From CAZKFH01 sp050693165 (GTDB lineage Bacteria > Actinomycetota > UBA4738 > CALAEC01), in NCBI GenBank assembly GCA_050693165.1, contig JBOGVX010000106.1, positions 1 to 18,899 of the forward strand: a DNA stretch of 18,899 nucleotides, in the 5' to 3' direction. Shown piece by piece: positions 6,744 through 14,336 of this stretch (the stretch's first letter is position 1; each line of letters starts with the position of its first letter). Under the pieces are notes generated by a model. It worked only from the letters and a program-made list of their open reading frames with translations, did no database searches and had not been told where the DNA came from. The position numbers and the translations under genes were made by a program.

Positions 6744-7130
6744 ATGCTTGAAACCGGGCTCGAAGCCACGGTCGAGGAGACGGTCACCGAGGACATGACT
6801 GCCGAGCGCCTCGGCTCGGGGGACGTCCCCGTGCTGGGAACCCCTGCGGTCCTAGCGCTGGTCGAGGCAGCTGCGGTTGCATCGGTGGCCGACGCGGTTG
6901 AGGCCACGCAGACCACCGTGGGGACATCCGTCGAGCTCGAGCACGTCGCCCCGACCCCGGTGGGAGCCCGGATCACCGCGACCGCGAGCCTGGTCGAGGT
7001 GGACGGCCGCCGCCTCCGATTCACCTTCGAGGTCACAGACCCAGCAGGCCCGGTAGCCCGCGGATCCCACCGCCGTGTCGTCGTGGAGCGCGAAGGCTTC
7101 CTCGAAGGCGCGCGGGGCCGCTCATCGTGA
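6744..7130 (+). CDS. FlK-like hotdog-fold acyl-CoA thioesterase
   Basis: A 128-residue hotdog protein resembling the fluoroacetyl-CoA thioesterase FlK group. The FlK catalytic triad positions are all present with the same spacing: Thr33 (GTPAVL), Glu41 (VEAAA) and His67 (LEHVAPTPVG); FlK uses Thr42, Glu50 and His76. The strand TSVELEHVAPTPVGARITA and a C-terminal GSHRRVVV are typical. The family hydrolyses small acyl-CoA thioesters; fluoroacetate specificity should not be assumed. The start ATG 6744 is chosen for the TAGCCT hexamer 7 bases upstream; the frame stays open further upstream, but that stretch overlaps the divergent membrane-protein gene. A second FlK-like gene lies at 16163. Confidence 0.87.
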   Translation: MLETGLEATVEETVTEDMTAERLGSGDVPVLGTPAVLALVEAAAVASVADAVEATQTTVGTSVELEHVAPTPVGARITATASLVEVDGRRLRFTFEVTDPAGPVARGSHRRVVVEREGFLEGARGRSS

Positions 7131-7231
7131 GCCTCTGTCCGTATCGCCGGATTCGTGCAAGGGGGGAAGGTAGCGGGGCCCCTCATGGCGAATACTCAGG
7201 GGAGTGCTTCCGGCCCAGGGGGCACGGCCTC

Positions 7232-7248
7232 GTGGGAGCTGATCCCAC
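7232..7248 (+). other. Hairpin in the leader of the propeller gene
   Basis: GTGGGA (7232-7237), a five-base loop and TCCCAC (7243-7248) form a perfect 6-bp stem directly before the GGAGGG ribosome-binding sequence (7250-7255). The 7131-7262 leader also contains an 8-bp GGGGCCCC palindrome (7175-7182) but no gene. It could modulate initiation or be chance in GC-rich DNA. Confidence 0.35.
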
Positions 7249-7262
7249 TGGAGGGGGCCCGC

Positions 7263-9449
7263 TTGAGACGAGGAACGATCGCCATCGTGATCCTGGCGCT
7301 GTCGTGGGCGCAGGGTCCGGTCGCTGCTGAACCCGATACCGACACGGATCTCCGACTACCCGAGCTTCTCCTCCCCGCCGACGCCGTCACCGCCACGAGA
7401 GTGGATGGCTCTCTTCAAGTCAGAGCGCCGGGGCTGCGACTCGAGGATCTCTTGGTCGGCTCGGTCGATCCGCGGGACGTGCGAACCCACCCTGACGTGA
7501 TGCGTGCCTTCATCGAGGCCTCCACAGGGCTACAGCTCCCGGACCTGCGTCCCGATCACTCGTCCGACCGAGCCTCCCCACTCGGCGCCCGCCCCGACCT
7601 CATCTCGAAGCGGTTGATCGCGGACCCCGAGGACACCTCAGGGGTAGAGGGATCCGCGGAGTCCGGGACGATCCTGTACGCGATGCCCGGCGGCGACCTC
7701 AACGGCGACGGGAAGGATGACGTCCTGATCTTCGAGCTGACCCTGCCCGAGGACGAGATGGTGCTGAGAGCGGTCCGCGGCACTAACGCCTCGCAGCTGT
7801 GGGAGCTTGATCTCGACGCGGCAGATGCCATCCCGTACCCGGTGGACGACATGACCGGCGACGGGATCGACGACCTCCTCCTCTACGAGTTCCACGTCAT
7901 CGAGGAGACCGAGGTGGAGGACTGCCCCGACGAGCTCAACTGCCACTACCAGTACGACGCGACCTACGACTGGATCGTGGGCCTGCGCTCGGGAGCAAAC
8001 GGCAAGCGGCTCTGGTCCACCGCATACGCAGGCGAGGACCACTACGCATTCGTACGCGAGACCGAAGACTCCAACCCACCGGTGTCTCAGACCGAGCGAT
8101 ACGAGGAGCGGTACGAGTCGCCCAACTACGTGGTGTTCCCCAACGTCTCGGGCGACCACGACGGCGACGGCCTGGACGATCTGGTCCTTCAAGAGCTCGA
8201 TCTGGACTTCCTGAACGAGGCCGAATACAAGACCACGGCGGAGGTGGTCGAGGAGGGCAGCGGGAGCTCGCACCTGCATACCGCGACCCGCGCCACGGTA
8301 ACCAGGGGGAGGGATGGGTCCAGGCTGTTGACCCGCGCGATGGAGATGGGACCGGGTGTCACGCGCCTTCAGCCCGTGGGCAATCTCACGGGAACGTCGA
8401 CGCCGGACCTTCTCTGGAACGAGGAGATCCTCGGGGACAGCTCGTTCGCGTGTCTCGGCGCCGCGGACACGGTCGAGGAATGCACCGACGACCCTGAATA
8501 CGACTTCAACATCAATCTGGAGCTGCTCGACGGCGACACGCTGGCCTCGGCCTGGGACACCACCATCGACGACATCGACGACGGTTTCGTCGTCTACCTC
8601 GGGGAAGACCTCTCCGGCGACAGCGTGGACGACATCCTGGCCTTCGCGTTCTTGCCCCAGGAAAACCCCTACGTTCAACGGCTTGTATCCGGGACGGACG
8701 GCGCGATCCTGTGGGAGCGGACTCAGGCGGCGGACGTCGTGTACTGGGACTTCCCGGTCGCGTTCGGGGAGCTGACGGGCGACGGAAAAACGGACCTGGT
8801 GCTCGGCAACTTCGCCGAGATCAGCGAGTCACCGCTGGCGACACAGGACGCCGCTCGTTTCACCCGCGTGAACGGGCTCACCGGCCAGACCATCTCGGAG
8901 ACGACGCGGCCATTCGCGCAAGCGCTGAACCATGAGCTGGTGCAGTCGATCCTCTATATCTCGGGGATGGACGACGTCGACGAGGACGGCACCGGGGAAG
9001 GAGTGGCCGGGTACCTGGCCGCCGGGTACGACCGGGACACGCTCAGCGGCGAGTACACGCGGACCGAGGTCATATCCTCGGCCTTCGTCGAGTCAGGTGA
9101 AGCGGCGACCACTCTCTACGCGAATAGCGGTGCCGACCTCTTCTCGATCAGCCCGGCGGGCGAGCTGGACGGCGACGGCAAGACCGAGGCATTCGAATGG
9201 CACTACCCGCTCGAGGAGGGCGGCGACTACGAGCTGGTCGCCCTCAGGCTGATCCCATCGAAGACGCTCTGGACCAGGACGATGAACGAGGACGAGGCCT
9301 GGCATCTCTGGCCTGCGGGCGACCAGGACGGCGGTCCCGGCCAGGAGCTGCTGACCGGACGCAACGACCTGCTGGACGGCCACTGGTCCTCGTTCGTGGC
9401 CAGCCTCAAGGGCTCCAACGGCTCGGAGCGCTGGCGCATAGAGACCTAG
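7263..9449 (+). CDS. Secreted FG-GAP/VCBS-type beta-propeller protein, nine repeats
   Basis: A 728-residue exported protein. The start is TTG 7263, preceded by GGAGGG at a good distance. It gives a clean signal peptide: two Arg, a hydrophobic core (IAIVILALSWA) and a VAA cleavage site after residue 22. The frame remains open upstream to GTG 7155, but that would bury the signal. From about residue 143 there are nine repeats opening with an acidic calcium-loop motif (GDLNGDGKDD type), at about 144, 195, 297, 373, 447, 502, 569, 633 and 686. Loops 4, 7 and 9 are degenerate. Several repeats end in a 'G-x-DG/NG-x-LW' strand (GTNASQLW, GANGKRLW, GTDGAILW, GSNGSERW), as in PQQ-type propellers. The protein is strongly acidic. 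Repeats 2 and 3 carry long inserts, one with a Cys pair (CPDELNC). Integrin-alpha-like calcium binding and adhesion or surface roles are inference. No anchor is seen at the C-terminus. Confidence 0.9.
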   Translation: MRRGTIAIVILALSWAQGPVAAEPDTDTDLRLPELLLPADAVTATRVDGSLQVRAPGLRLEDLLVGSVDPRDVRTHPDVMRAFIEASTGLQLPDLRPDHSSDRASPLGARPDLISKRLIADPEDTSGVEGSAESGTILYAMPGGDLNGDGKDDVLIFELTLPEDEMVLRAVRGTNASQLWELDLDAADAIPYPVDDMTGDGIDDLLLYEFHVIEETEVEDCPDELNCHYQYDATYDWIVGLRSGANGKRLWSTAYAGEDHYAFVRETEDSNPPVSQTERYEERYESPNYVVFPNVSGDHDGDGLDDLVLQELDLDFLNEAEYKTTAEVVEEGSGSSHLHTATRATVTRGRDGSRLLTRAMEMGPGVTRLQPVGNLTGTSTPDLLWNEEILGDSSFACLGAADTVEECTDDPEYDFNINLELLDGDTLASAWDTTIDDIDDGFVVYLGEDLSGDSVDDILAFAFLPQENPYVQRLVSGTDGAILWERTQAADVVYWDFPVAFGELTGDGKTDLVLGNFAEISESPLATQDAARFTRVNGLTGQTISETTRPFAQALNHELVQSILYISGMDDVDEDGTGEGVAGYLAAGYDRDTLSGEYTRTEVISSAFVESGEAATTLYANSGADLFSISPAGELDGDGKTEAFEWHYPLEEGGDYELVALRLIPSKTLWTRTMNEDEAWHLWPAGDQDGGPGQELLTGRNDLLDGHWSSFVASLKGSNGSERWRIET

Positions 9450-9470
9450 CGCGTCGGCAAGGGCCGCCGG

Positions 9471-11105
9471 CTACCCCAGGTAAGAGGCGCGCTTCATCAG
9501 GCTGGCGTCGACCATGACGTTGAGGCAGGCGGCGACGCCGCTATCGAATGCTCGCTGAAGCGCCGGACGGATCTCGTTGGGATCCGTGACGAGCTCGCCG
9601 TACCCGCCGAGCCCCTCCACCATTTTCTCGTAGCCCACGTCCTGCTTCAGAACCGACGCGGGGGCGTTGCCCTCGCCGTACAGAGCTTCCTGGGCCACCT
9701 TGATCTGCCCCCATGCCCCGTCGTTTCCGATGATCCCCACGAACGGGATGTTCTGTCGGATCGCGCTCTCGTACTCCATGGCGTTCAGTCCGAAGGATCC
9801 GTCCCCGTAGACGATGGCCACCTGCTTGTCCGGCTTGGCCAGCTTCGCCGCGATGGCGAAGGAGGGTCCCACGCCGAGACAACCGAATGGCCCCGGGTCG
9901 AGCCAGTGGCCCGGCTGCCTGGCATTGATGATCGATGCTGCGATCCCGACTATGTCGCCCCCGTCCCCCACCACGATCGCGTCCTGATCCAGGAAGTCGC
10001 GGATCTCCTTCGCATAGCGCTGTGGGTGGATCGGGGTCGCGTCCGACTCCATCCCCTGGCGAGCCTCCTCGTTGAGCCTCTTCTCCTCGTCGCGGATGTC
10101 GGCGGTCCACGACGGCTCCTCCTTGTTGCCAACGCCCTCCGCGAGAAGCTGCGCGATAACCTTCGCCGGGTCGCCCACGATCCCTACGTCGATGGGCCGG
10201 TTGCGCCCGATGTGCACACCGTCGATGTCGACCTGGATCACTCGAGCGCCATCGGGCAGACGCCGGCCGAACCCCATGCGGAAGTCCCAGTCGACACCGA
10301 GCGCCAGCACGAGGTCGGTCTTGCCCATCGCCGCCTTCCTGGCGGCGGAGAAGAAGTACGGGTGGTCGGGAGGAAGGCTCCCGCGACCCAGGGAGTTCAA
10401 GAAGACCGGAACCTTCAATGCTTCCGCCAACGCAGCCAGCTCCTCGTGTCCCTCGGACCAGCGGATCCCCGCTCCGGCGAAAACGATGGGATGCTCGGCT
10501 TCCGACAGGAGTCGTGCCGCCCGGGACACGTAATCGGGATCGCCCTGCGGCTTCGCCTCCGTCCGATAGCTGTCGGGGATCTCGTAGCCAACGGGCCAGA
10601 CGTTGAACTGCACATCGAGCGGGATGTCCAGGAACACCGGGCCCTTGCGCCCGGAGGTGGCGCGCCGGAACCCCTCCGTCACGTAGTCAGCGATGCGCCT
10701 GGTCTCCCAGCAGGTGCGCGCCCACTTGGTGACCGAGCTGACCAGCGTCACGTGATCCATGGCCTGCAGCGAGCCCATCTCGAGCTCACCGAGGGGCGCC
10801 TTGCCGCCGAGTACCAGCATCGGCGAGTTCGCGTACATGGCGTTCGTGATTCCGGTCACGGCGTCGGTGACGCCCGGGCCCGCTGTGACGGCAGCGACTC
10901 CGGGACGGCCGGTCACGCGCGCCCATCCGTCCGCGGCGTGGGCGGCGGCCTGCTCGTGGCGGAAGTCGACGATGCGGATCCCCTCGTCCTGACACCCGTC
11001 GTAGATCGGGGCGATGTGACCGCCCGACAGGGTGAAGAGGTTGGGGACCCCTTCCTTCTTCAGGACGGCGGCGACCAGATGGCCACCGTGGCGTGGCTTG
11101 TCCAC
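9471..11105 (-). CDS. ThDP-dependent enzyme, acetolactate synthase / 2-hydroxyacyl-CoA lyase-like
   Basis: A 544-residue enzyme with the three-domain layout of the acetolactate-synthase superfamily. The N-terminal Pyr domain has the ThDP-activating glutamate Glu51 (RHEQAAAHAADGWARVTG), the middle domain has a Rossmann-like VLALGVDWDFR, and the C-terminal PP domain has the Mg-ThDP motif GDG (434-436) ending at Asn461-Asp462 (GNDGAWG). The opening RHGGHLVAAVLKKEGVPNLF and FTLSGGHIAP resemble the HACL2/ILVBL branch more than biosynthetic IlvB, and no small regulatory subunit gene is adjacent, so a lyase or decarboxylase of 2-hydroxyacyl or oxalyl-type substrates is at least as likely as acetolactate synthesis. 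The start is GTG; TAGGAT lies 6 bases before it and could be a -10 or supply an AGGA ribosome-binding site. The zinc-ribbon gene ends 23 bases upstream. Confidence 0.87.
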   Translation of the reverse strand: MDKPRHGGHLVAAVLKKEGVPNLFTLSGGHIAPIYDGCQDEGIRIVDFRHEQAAAHAADGWARVTGRPGVAAVTAGPGVTDAVTGITNAMYANSPMLVLGGKAPLGELEMGSLQAMDHVTLVSSVTKWARTCWETRRIADYVTEGFRRATSGRKGPVFLDIPLDVQFNVWPVGYEIPDSYRTEAKPQGDPDYVSRAARLLSEAEHPIVFAGAGIRWSEGHEELAALAEALKVPVFLNSLGRGSLPPDHPYFFSAARKAAMGKTDLVLALGVDWDFRMGFGRRLPDGARVIQVDIDGVHIGRNRPIDVGIVGDPAKVIAQLLAEGVGNKEEPSWTADIRDEEKRLNEEARQGMESDATPIHPQRYAKEIRDFLDQDAIVVGDGGDIVGIAASIINARQPGHWLDPGPFGCLGVGPSFAIAAKLAKPDKQVAIVYGDGSFGLNAMEYESAIRQNIPFVGIIGNDGAWGQIKVAQEALYGEGNAPASVLKQDVGYEKMVEGLGGYGELVTDPNEIRPALQRAFDSGVAACLNVMVDASLMKRASYLG

Positions 11106-11111
11106 GGCGGC

Positions 11112-11117
11112 ATCCTA
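11112..11117 (-). promoter_or_regulatory. Candidate -10 element of the ThDP-enzyme gene
   Basis: On the minus strand TAGGAT is followed by GCCGCC and the GTG start at 11105, the 6-base geometry of a leaderless actinobacterial promoter. The same bases contain AGGA, so a weak ribosome-binding site and co-transcription with the zinc-ribbon gene is the alternative reading. No -35 is evident. Confidence 0.35.
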
Positions 11118-11128
11118 GCCGCGATCAG

Positions 11129-11335
11129 CTATGCGTACGCGCCGCAGTGACTGCAGCGGAACCAGGTGCCCTCGGGATCCAGAGTGAAAGCCGTCCTCAC
11201 TCCACAGTCCGCGCACGTGCGCAGATCGTGTCCCGGAGAACGGAGCCTGCTCTCGTCGTGACCGTCGCGAGACAGGATCCTGAGGTAGTCCCGGAGGAGC
11301 CGCTCATCCCCAAGGCTCTCGGCTGAAAGCGCCAT
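11129..11335 (-). CDS. Small zinc-ribbon protein
   Basis: A 68-residue protein with an acidic and basic N-terminal helix region (ERLLRDYLRIL) and a C-terminal zinc ribbon formed by Cys41-x2-Cys44 and Cys61-x2-Cys64 (CADC and CSHC), with Trp58 and Phe59 in the hairpin between them. The start ATG has a good AAGGAG sequence 7 bases upstream, which supports a real gene despite its size. No specific family is recognised; such mini-ribbons may bind nucleic acid or partner proteins. It is divergent from the methyltransferase gene (88 bases apart) and lies upstream of the ThDP-enzyme gene in the same direction. Confidence 0.75.
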   Translation of the reverse strand: MALSAESLGDERLLRDYLRILSRDGHDESRLRSPGHDLRTCADCGVRTAFTLDPEGTWFRCSHCGAYA

Positions 11336-11423
11336 CGGACGCTCCTTCCTTCCCCTTTTCCGTACTCGATCTACCCGGTCCCACGGTCCCGCAAACCGGC
11401 CGAGTCGCTACCATCATCGCAAC

Positions 11424-12254
11424 GTGTTCCAGAGAAGGAAGCAATCCGAGACCCCGTCCTCCGTGGGCGCCACCGACTGGCGCTCCTACGACGAGGTGGC
11501 CGAGACCTACGACCGCGTCCGCTCCCCGGTGCACCAGCCCCCTGCCCGTGACCTCGTCACGGCCGTGGACCCCGTAGAGGGTTCGCGGCTCCTCGACGTG
11601 GGAACTGGGCCGGGGCTCGCCGCGATGTCCTTTGACAAGGGGCTCGCGGTCGGAGTGGATCTGGCGCCGGGGATGGCAAGGGTTGCCCGGGCTCGAGGCC
11701 TCCATACCGTCGCGGTGGCGGCCGCTATCGACCTGCCCTTCGCCGACGAGACCTTCGACACGGTGGTCTCTGCCTTCCTGCTCCACCTGGTTCCCAAGTA
11801 CGAGACGGCGCTCTTCGACATGTCTCGGGTCCTGAAACGAGGCGGGCGGCTGGGCCTGGCCACCTGGGTTGCGGCCGACGACGAGTTCACCCGGACGTGG
11901 AGGGAGATCGCGGAGTCGTTCGCAACCAAGGAGATGCTCGAGGACGCCCGCCGGAAGGCGGCGCCGTGGGCGGAGCGGTTCTCCGATCCGGCACAGATCG
12001 AGGACATCCTGCGCAGAGCCGGTTTCCGAGACATACGAGTCGAGAAGCGCACGTACCGATCCGAGGCTTCGATCGAGGACTACCTGACCGGTCGCGAGAC
12101 GACGGCGATCGGCCGGTTCTTGAAGGAGATGCTCGGCTCCGGTCTGTGGGAAAGGTTCAGGGAGAGAGTGGACGCGGCGTACCGCTCCTCGTTCCGCGAC
12201 CCGATCGGCGACACGAACGACGTCCTGATCACCGTCGCGACGCGGGAGCGCTGA
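11424..12254 (+). CDS. Class I SAM-dependent methyltransferase
   Basis: A 276-residue protein with a Rossmann-type methyltransferase core in the order of the UbiE/Methyltransf_11 group. Motif I is LLDVGTGPG (about residues 56-64), followed by the acidic VGVDLAPGMARVAR, the DLPFADETFDTVVSAFLLHL motif (Asp near residue 102) and VLKRGGRLGLATW as the post-III strand. A lid-like C-terminal region (about 150-276) follows. The substrate is unknown; small molecule, lipid or quinone are possible. The start is GTG without a Shine-Dalgarno sequence; TACCAT or CATCAT 6-9 bases upstream suggests a leaderless mRNA. The 88-base divergent region to the zinc-ribbon gene holds no other gene. A hairpin directly after the stop may terminate it. 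Confidence 0.9.
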   Translation: MFQRRKQSETPSSVGATDWRSYDEVAETYDRVRSPVHQPPARDLVTAVDPVEGSRLLDVGTGPGLAAMSFDKGLAVGVDLAPGMARVARARGLHTVAVAAAIDLPFADETFDTVVSAFLLHLVPKYETALFDMSRVLKRGGRLGLATWVAADDEFTRTWREIAESFATKEMLEDARRKAAPWAERFSDPAQIEDILRRAGFRDIRVEKRTYRSEASIEDYLTGRETTAIGRFLKEMLGSGLWERFRERVDAAYRSSFRDPIGDTNDVLITVATRER

Positions 12255-12279
12255 GGGGGCGCCCCGGAGGACGCCCCCT
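12254..12279. terminator. GC hairpin between convergent genes
   Basis: AGGGGGCG (12254-12261) and CGCCCCCT (12272-12279) form an 8-bp perfect stem with a 10-base loop. It begins at the last base of the methyltransferase stop codon and lies 18 bases from the stop of the convergent SnoaL-like gene. No T-tract follows, as is usual in high-GC Actinobacteria. The symmetry would let it act on both transcripts. Confidence 0.6.
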
Positions 12280-12297
12280 GCCAGAACTCGCTGAGAG

Positions 12298-12687
12298 CTA
12301 GCTCCAGAACTCGTCGACCGCGTAGAGATCGGTCGGGTGGCCCCAGAACTCGGTGACCTTCCCGTCCTGGATGTGGAACACGTGTACCTGGTGGTCGTCG
12401 ATCGACTTGCCTTCGCGACTTCCCTTCGCGGTGACGAGGGCGATCGCGTGCTCGTCGTTGGCCAGCACGTCGTGGATGTCGAGGCTGAAGTTTCCTCCGG
12501 TCAGCTGAGCGATCTGACCGAACTGCTCGAACACTTCCTGTTGGCCTTTCCGGGTGCCCGACAGAGGACTCTTGCCGGGCGTGTTCCAGATGACGTCCCC
12601 GGCGAATAGGTCGCCGAGCGTCGCCATATCTGCCTTGGCGAACGCCTCGTATCCCTTGCGTACCAGGGCCTCGTTCGGATGCGCCAT
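12298..12687 (-). CDS. SnoaL-like / NTF2-fold protein
   Basis: A 129-residue NTF2-like cone-fold protein of the SnoaL-like group: an N-terminal helix (EALVRKGYEAFAKADMATLGDLF), FAGDVIWNTPG, a GQQEVFEQF helix and a C-terminal strand HVFHIQDGKVTEFWGH with the conserved Trp-Gly region. Family members are ketosteroid-isomerase-like enzymes, hydrolases or binding proteins; the function here is unknown. The start is certain: ATG with AGGAGGT (minus strand, 12699 to 12693) six bases upstream, one of the few strong ribosome-binding sites in the window. It lies 67 bases after pepA in the same direction and converges on the methyltransferase. Confidence 0.88.
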   Translation of the reverse strand: MAHPNEALVRKGYEAFAKADMATLGDLFAGDVIWNTPGKSPLSGTRKGQQEVFEQFGQIAQLTGGNFSLDIHDVLANDEHAIALVTAKGSREGKSIDDHQVHVFHIQDGKVTEFWGHPTDLYAVDEFWS

Positions 12688-12754
12688 GCTCCACCTCCTG
12701 TTCTTGGACAGCCCGACGCTATGACTCTTGCCACGAGGAAGTCAATAGCCGTGG

Positions 12755-14278
12755 CTACTTGGACGCGGCCTTGCCACGCCGGTTGCGCCCGTTCGCCTGA
12801 GCCTCGACGAAACGGACGACGGTTCGCACCGGGTTACCCGTGGCGCCCTTGGGCCAGTAGTCCCCCGGCTTCTCCGAGAACGCGGTGCCGGCGATGTCCA
12901 TATGGGCCCAGGGAACATCGCCAACGAACTCATTCAGGAACAGCGCCGCGGTGATCGCGCCGCCGTAGCGCTCTCCTATGTTCTTCACGTCGGCGACATT
13001 CGATTCGATCTGCCTTCTGTAGGAGGTCCACAGCGGAAGCTCCCAGCCGGGCTCTCCCGATTCCTCGCCTGCGTCCAGCAGCTGCCTGATGACGTCGCGG
13101 TCGTTGCCCATCACGCCCCAGAGCTCGTCTCCTAGAGCGATCATGCACGCGCCGGTGAGAGTGGCGACATCGACTATCAGCCGGGGCTTCTTCTCAGACA
13201 GATAGGCCAGAGCGTCGGCCAGGACAAGCCTGCCCTCCGCGTCGGTGTTGAGCACCTCCGATGTCTTGCCGCCACGGTGGTGGAGGACGTCGCCCGGGCG
13301 TATAGCCGACCCACCGGGGAGGTTCTCGGCGGAGGGGATCGCGGCGATCACGTTCACCTTGGGCTTCAGCTTCCCGATCGCGCGCATCGTCGCGAGCATC
13401 GTCGCCGCCCCTGCCATGTCCGACTTCATCCACTCCATGCCCTTGGCGTCCTTGATGGACAGCCCCCCCGAGTCGAAGGTGATGCCCTTACCGCTCAGCG
13501 CGATCGGCGCGCCCGAGCCTCCACCCGAGTAGCGCAGCTCTATGAGCCGCGGCTGGTTCTCGCTGCCGCGACCGACACCGAGGATGCCGCCGAAGCCACC
13601 CCGCTGGAGCTCCGTCTTGGTCAGGACCTTGCTCTGTAGCCCAACCTCCCGCGCCATCTTCCGGGCCTCTCTGGCAAGGAAGTCCGGCGTTGCGTCGATG
13701 GCGGGCGTGTTCACCAGGTCCCTGGCCCACGCGGTCGCCTCGGCGAGTATCTCGGCCCGCCGCACGCCCTCCCGTCCCGCCCGTGCATCGGTGCGAGCGG
13801 TTCCGAGGATCACCACGCTCTTCCACCTCGGCCGGTCGCCGTCGTCCTTGGGACGGGCCTTGTACCGGTCGAACCGGTACGCACCCAGCAGCAGACCTTC
13901 GACGAAGGCCTGGATGGACTCACCCCAGCCTCTGAGCGCTTGCGGGATGGTCGTGGCCACGCGTTCGAAACGAGCTGCCCTGGGCGCGACCTTGCCCGCC
14001 GCGCGACGGATACGGTCGGGCGTCAGGTCGCCTCGCTTTCCGAGCCCCACGATCAGCAGGGAAGGAGCAACCGCGCCCCCAAGCGTCGGCAACGTGAACG
14101 TCTCTCCCAGCTTGCCGCGGAAGCGGTTGTCCCGGAGTACGTCCATCGGGTCGCTGTCCAGGCCGCGGCTGAGCTCTTTCAGACCCGGGCCGGCTTCCGG
14201 GCCCTCGAACGCAGGGATCACAAGAAGGTCGGCGTCCTGCTCTGCCGGCGGGGTCGTGGCGACCTGGAACCTTGGCAA
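12755..14278 (-). CDS. pepA: Leucyl aminopeptidase, M17 family
   Basis: A 507-residue cytosolic M17 aminopeptidase that releases N-terminal residues using two metal ions, working as a hexamer in known members. The signature NTDAEGRL is at residues 344-351. The other metal and catalytic residues are present in SGKGITFDSGGLSIK (the first Lys and Asp, then Lys) and WMKSDMAGA. The N-terminal domain (about 1-160) is the variable regulatory part. I chose TTG 14278 because AAAGGAGG (14290 to 14283) lies 4 bases upstream. The frame is open to GTG 14338, but that extension would overlap an inverted repeat and the cupin promoter. The C-terminus ends in a basic tail (RNRRGKAASK). It is divergent from the cupin gene. 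Confidence 0.95.
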   Translation of the reverse strand: MPRFQVATTPPAEQDADLLVIPAFEGPEAGPGLKELSRGLDSDPMDVLRDNRFRGKLGETFTLPTLGGAVAPSLLIVGLGKRGDLTPDRIRRAAGKVAPRAARFERVATTIPQALRGWGESIQAFVEGLLLGAYRFDRYKARPKDDGDRPRWKSVVILGTARTDARAGREGVRRAEILAEATAWARDLVNTPAIDATPDFLAREARKMAREVGLQSKVLTKTELQRGGFGGILGVGRGSENQPRLIELRYSGGGSGAPIALSGKGITFDSGGLSIKDAKGMEWMKSDMAGAATMLATMRAIGKLKPKVNVIAAIPSAENLPGGSAIRPGDVLHHRGGKTSEVLNTDAEGRLVLADALAYLSEKKPRLIVDVATLTGACMIALGDELWGVMGNDRDVIRQLLDAGEESGEPGWELPLWTSYRRQIESNVADVKNIGERYGGAITAALFLNEFVGDVPWAHMDIAGTAFSEKPGDYWPKGATGNPVRTVVRFVEAQANGRNRRGKAASK

Positions 14279-14282
14279 TGAA

Positions 14283-14290
14283 CCTCCTTT
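14283..14290 (-). promoter_or_regulatory. Ribosome-binding site deciding the pepA start
   Basis: On the minus strand AAAGGAGG is followed by four bases and TTG. It fixes a TTG start at 14278, 20 codons inside the longest open frame. Confidence 0.7.
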
Positions 14291-14301
14291 GGAAAGCGGC
14301 A

Positions 14302-14336
14302 GTCTATCGGCCTTTGTCTGCCTTGGGCCGATAGAC
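14302..14336. repeat. 11-bp perfect inverted repeat, candidate operator
   Basis: GTCTATCGGCC (14302-14312) and GGCCGATAGAC (14326-14336) are exact reverse complements separated by 13 bases. They lie between divergent pepA and the cupin gene. The right arm overlaps the -35 of the cupin promoter, and a minus-strand TAGACT (14306 to 14301) in the left arm could be the pepA -10. The position suits a dimeric repressor controlling one or both genes. Confidence 0.6.

Noticed and set aside
7165..7200. GGTAGCGGGG sequence resembling part of a c-di-GMP (GEMM) riboswitch
   Set aside because: Only a short stretch matches; the rest of the GEMM core (CACGCA..AAGCC and the tetraloop receptor arrangement) is not present.
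8566..8594. GACGAC..GTCGTC inverted repeats in the propeller gene
   Set aside because: These arise from Asp (GAC) and Val (GTC) codons of the coding repeats rather than a structured element.
7638..8678. A 346-codon open frame on the minus strand within the propeller gene
   Set aside because: It is a mirror of the Asp/Gly/Val-rich repeats; the plus frame has a signal peptide and periodic repeats.
9906..11150. A 414-codon open frame on the plus strand
   Set aside because: It is antisense to the ThDP enzyme, shows no motifs, and its composition mirrors the coding strand.
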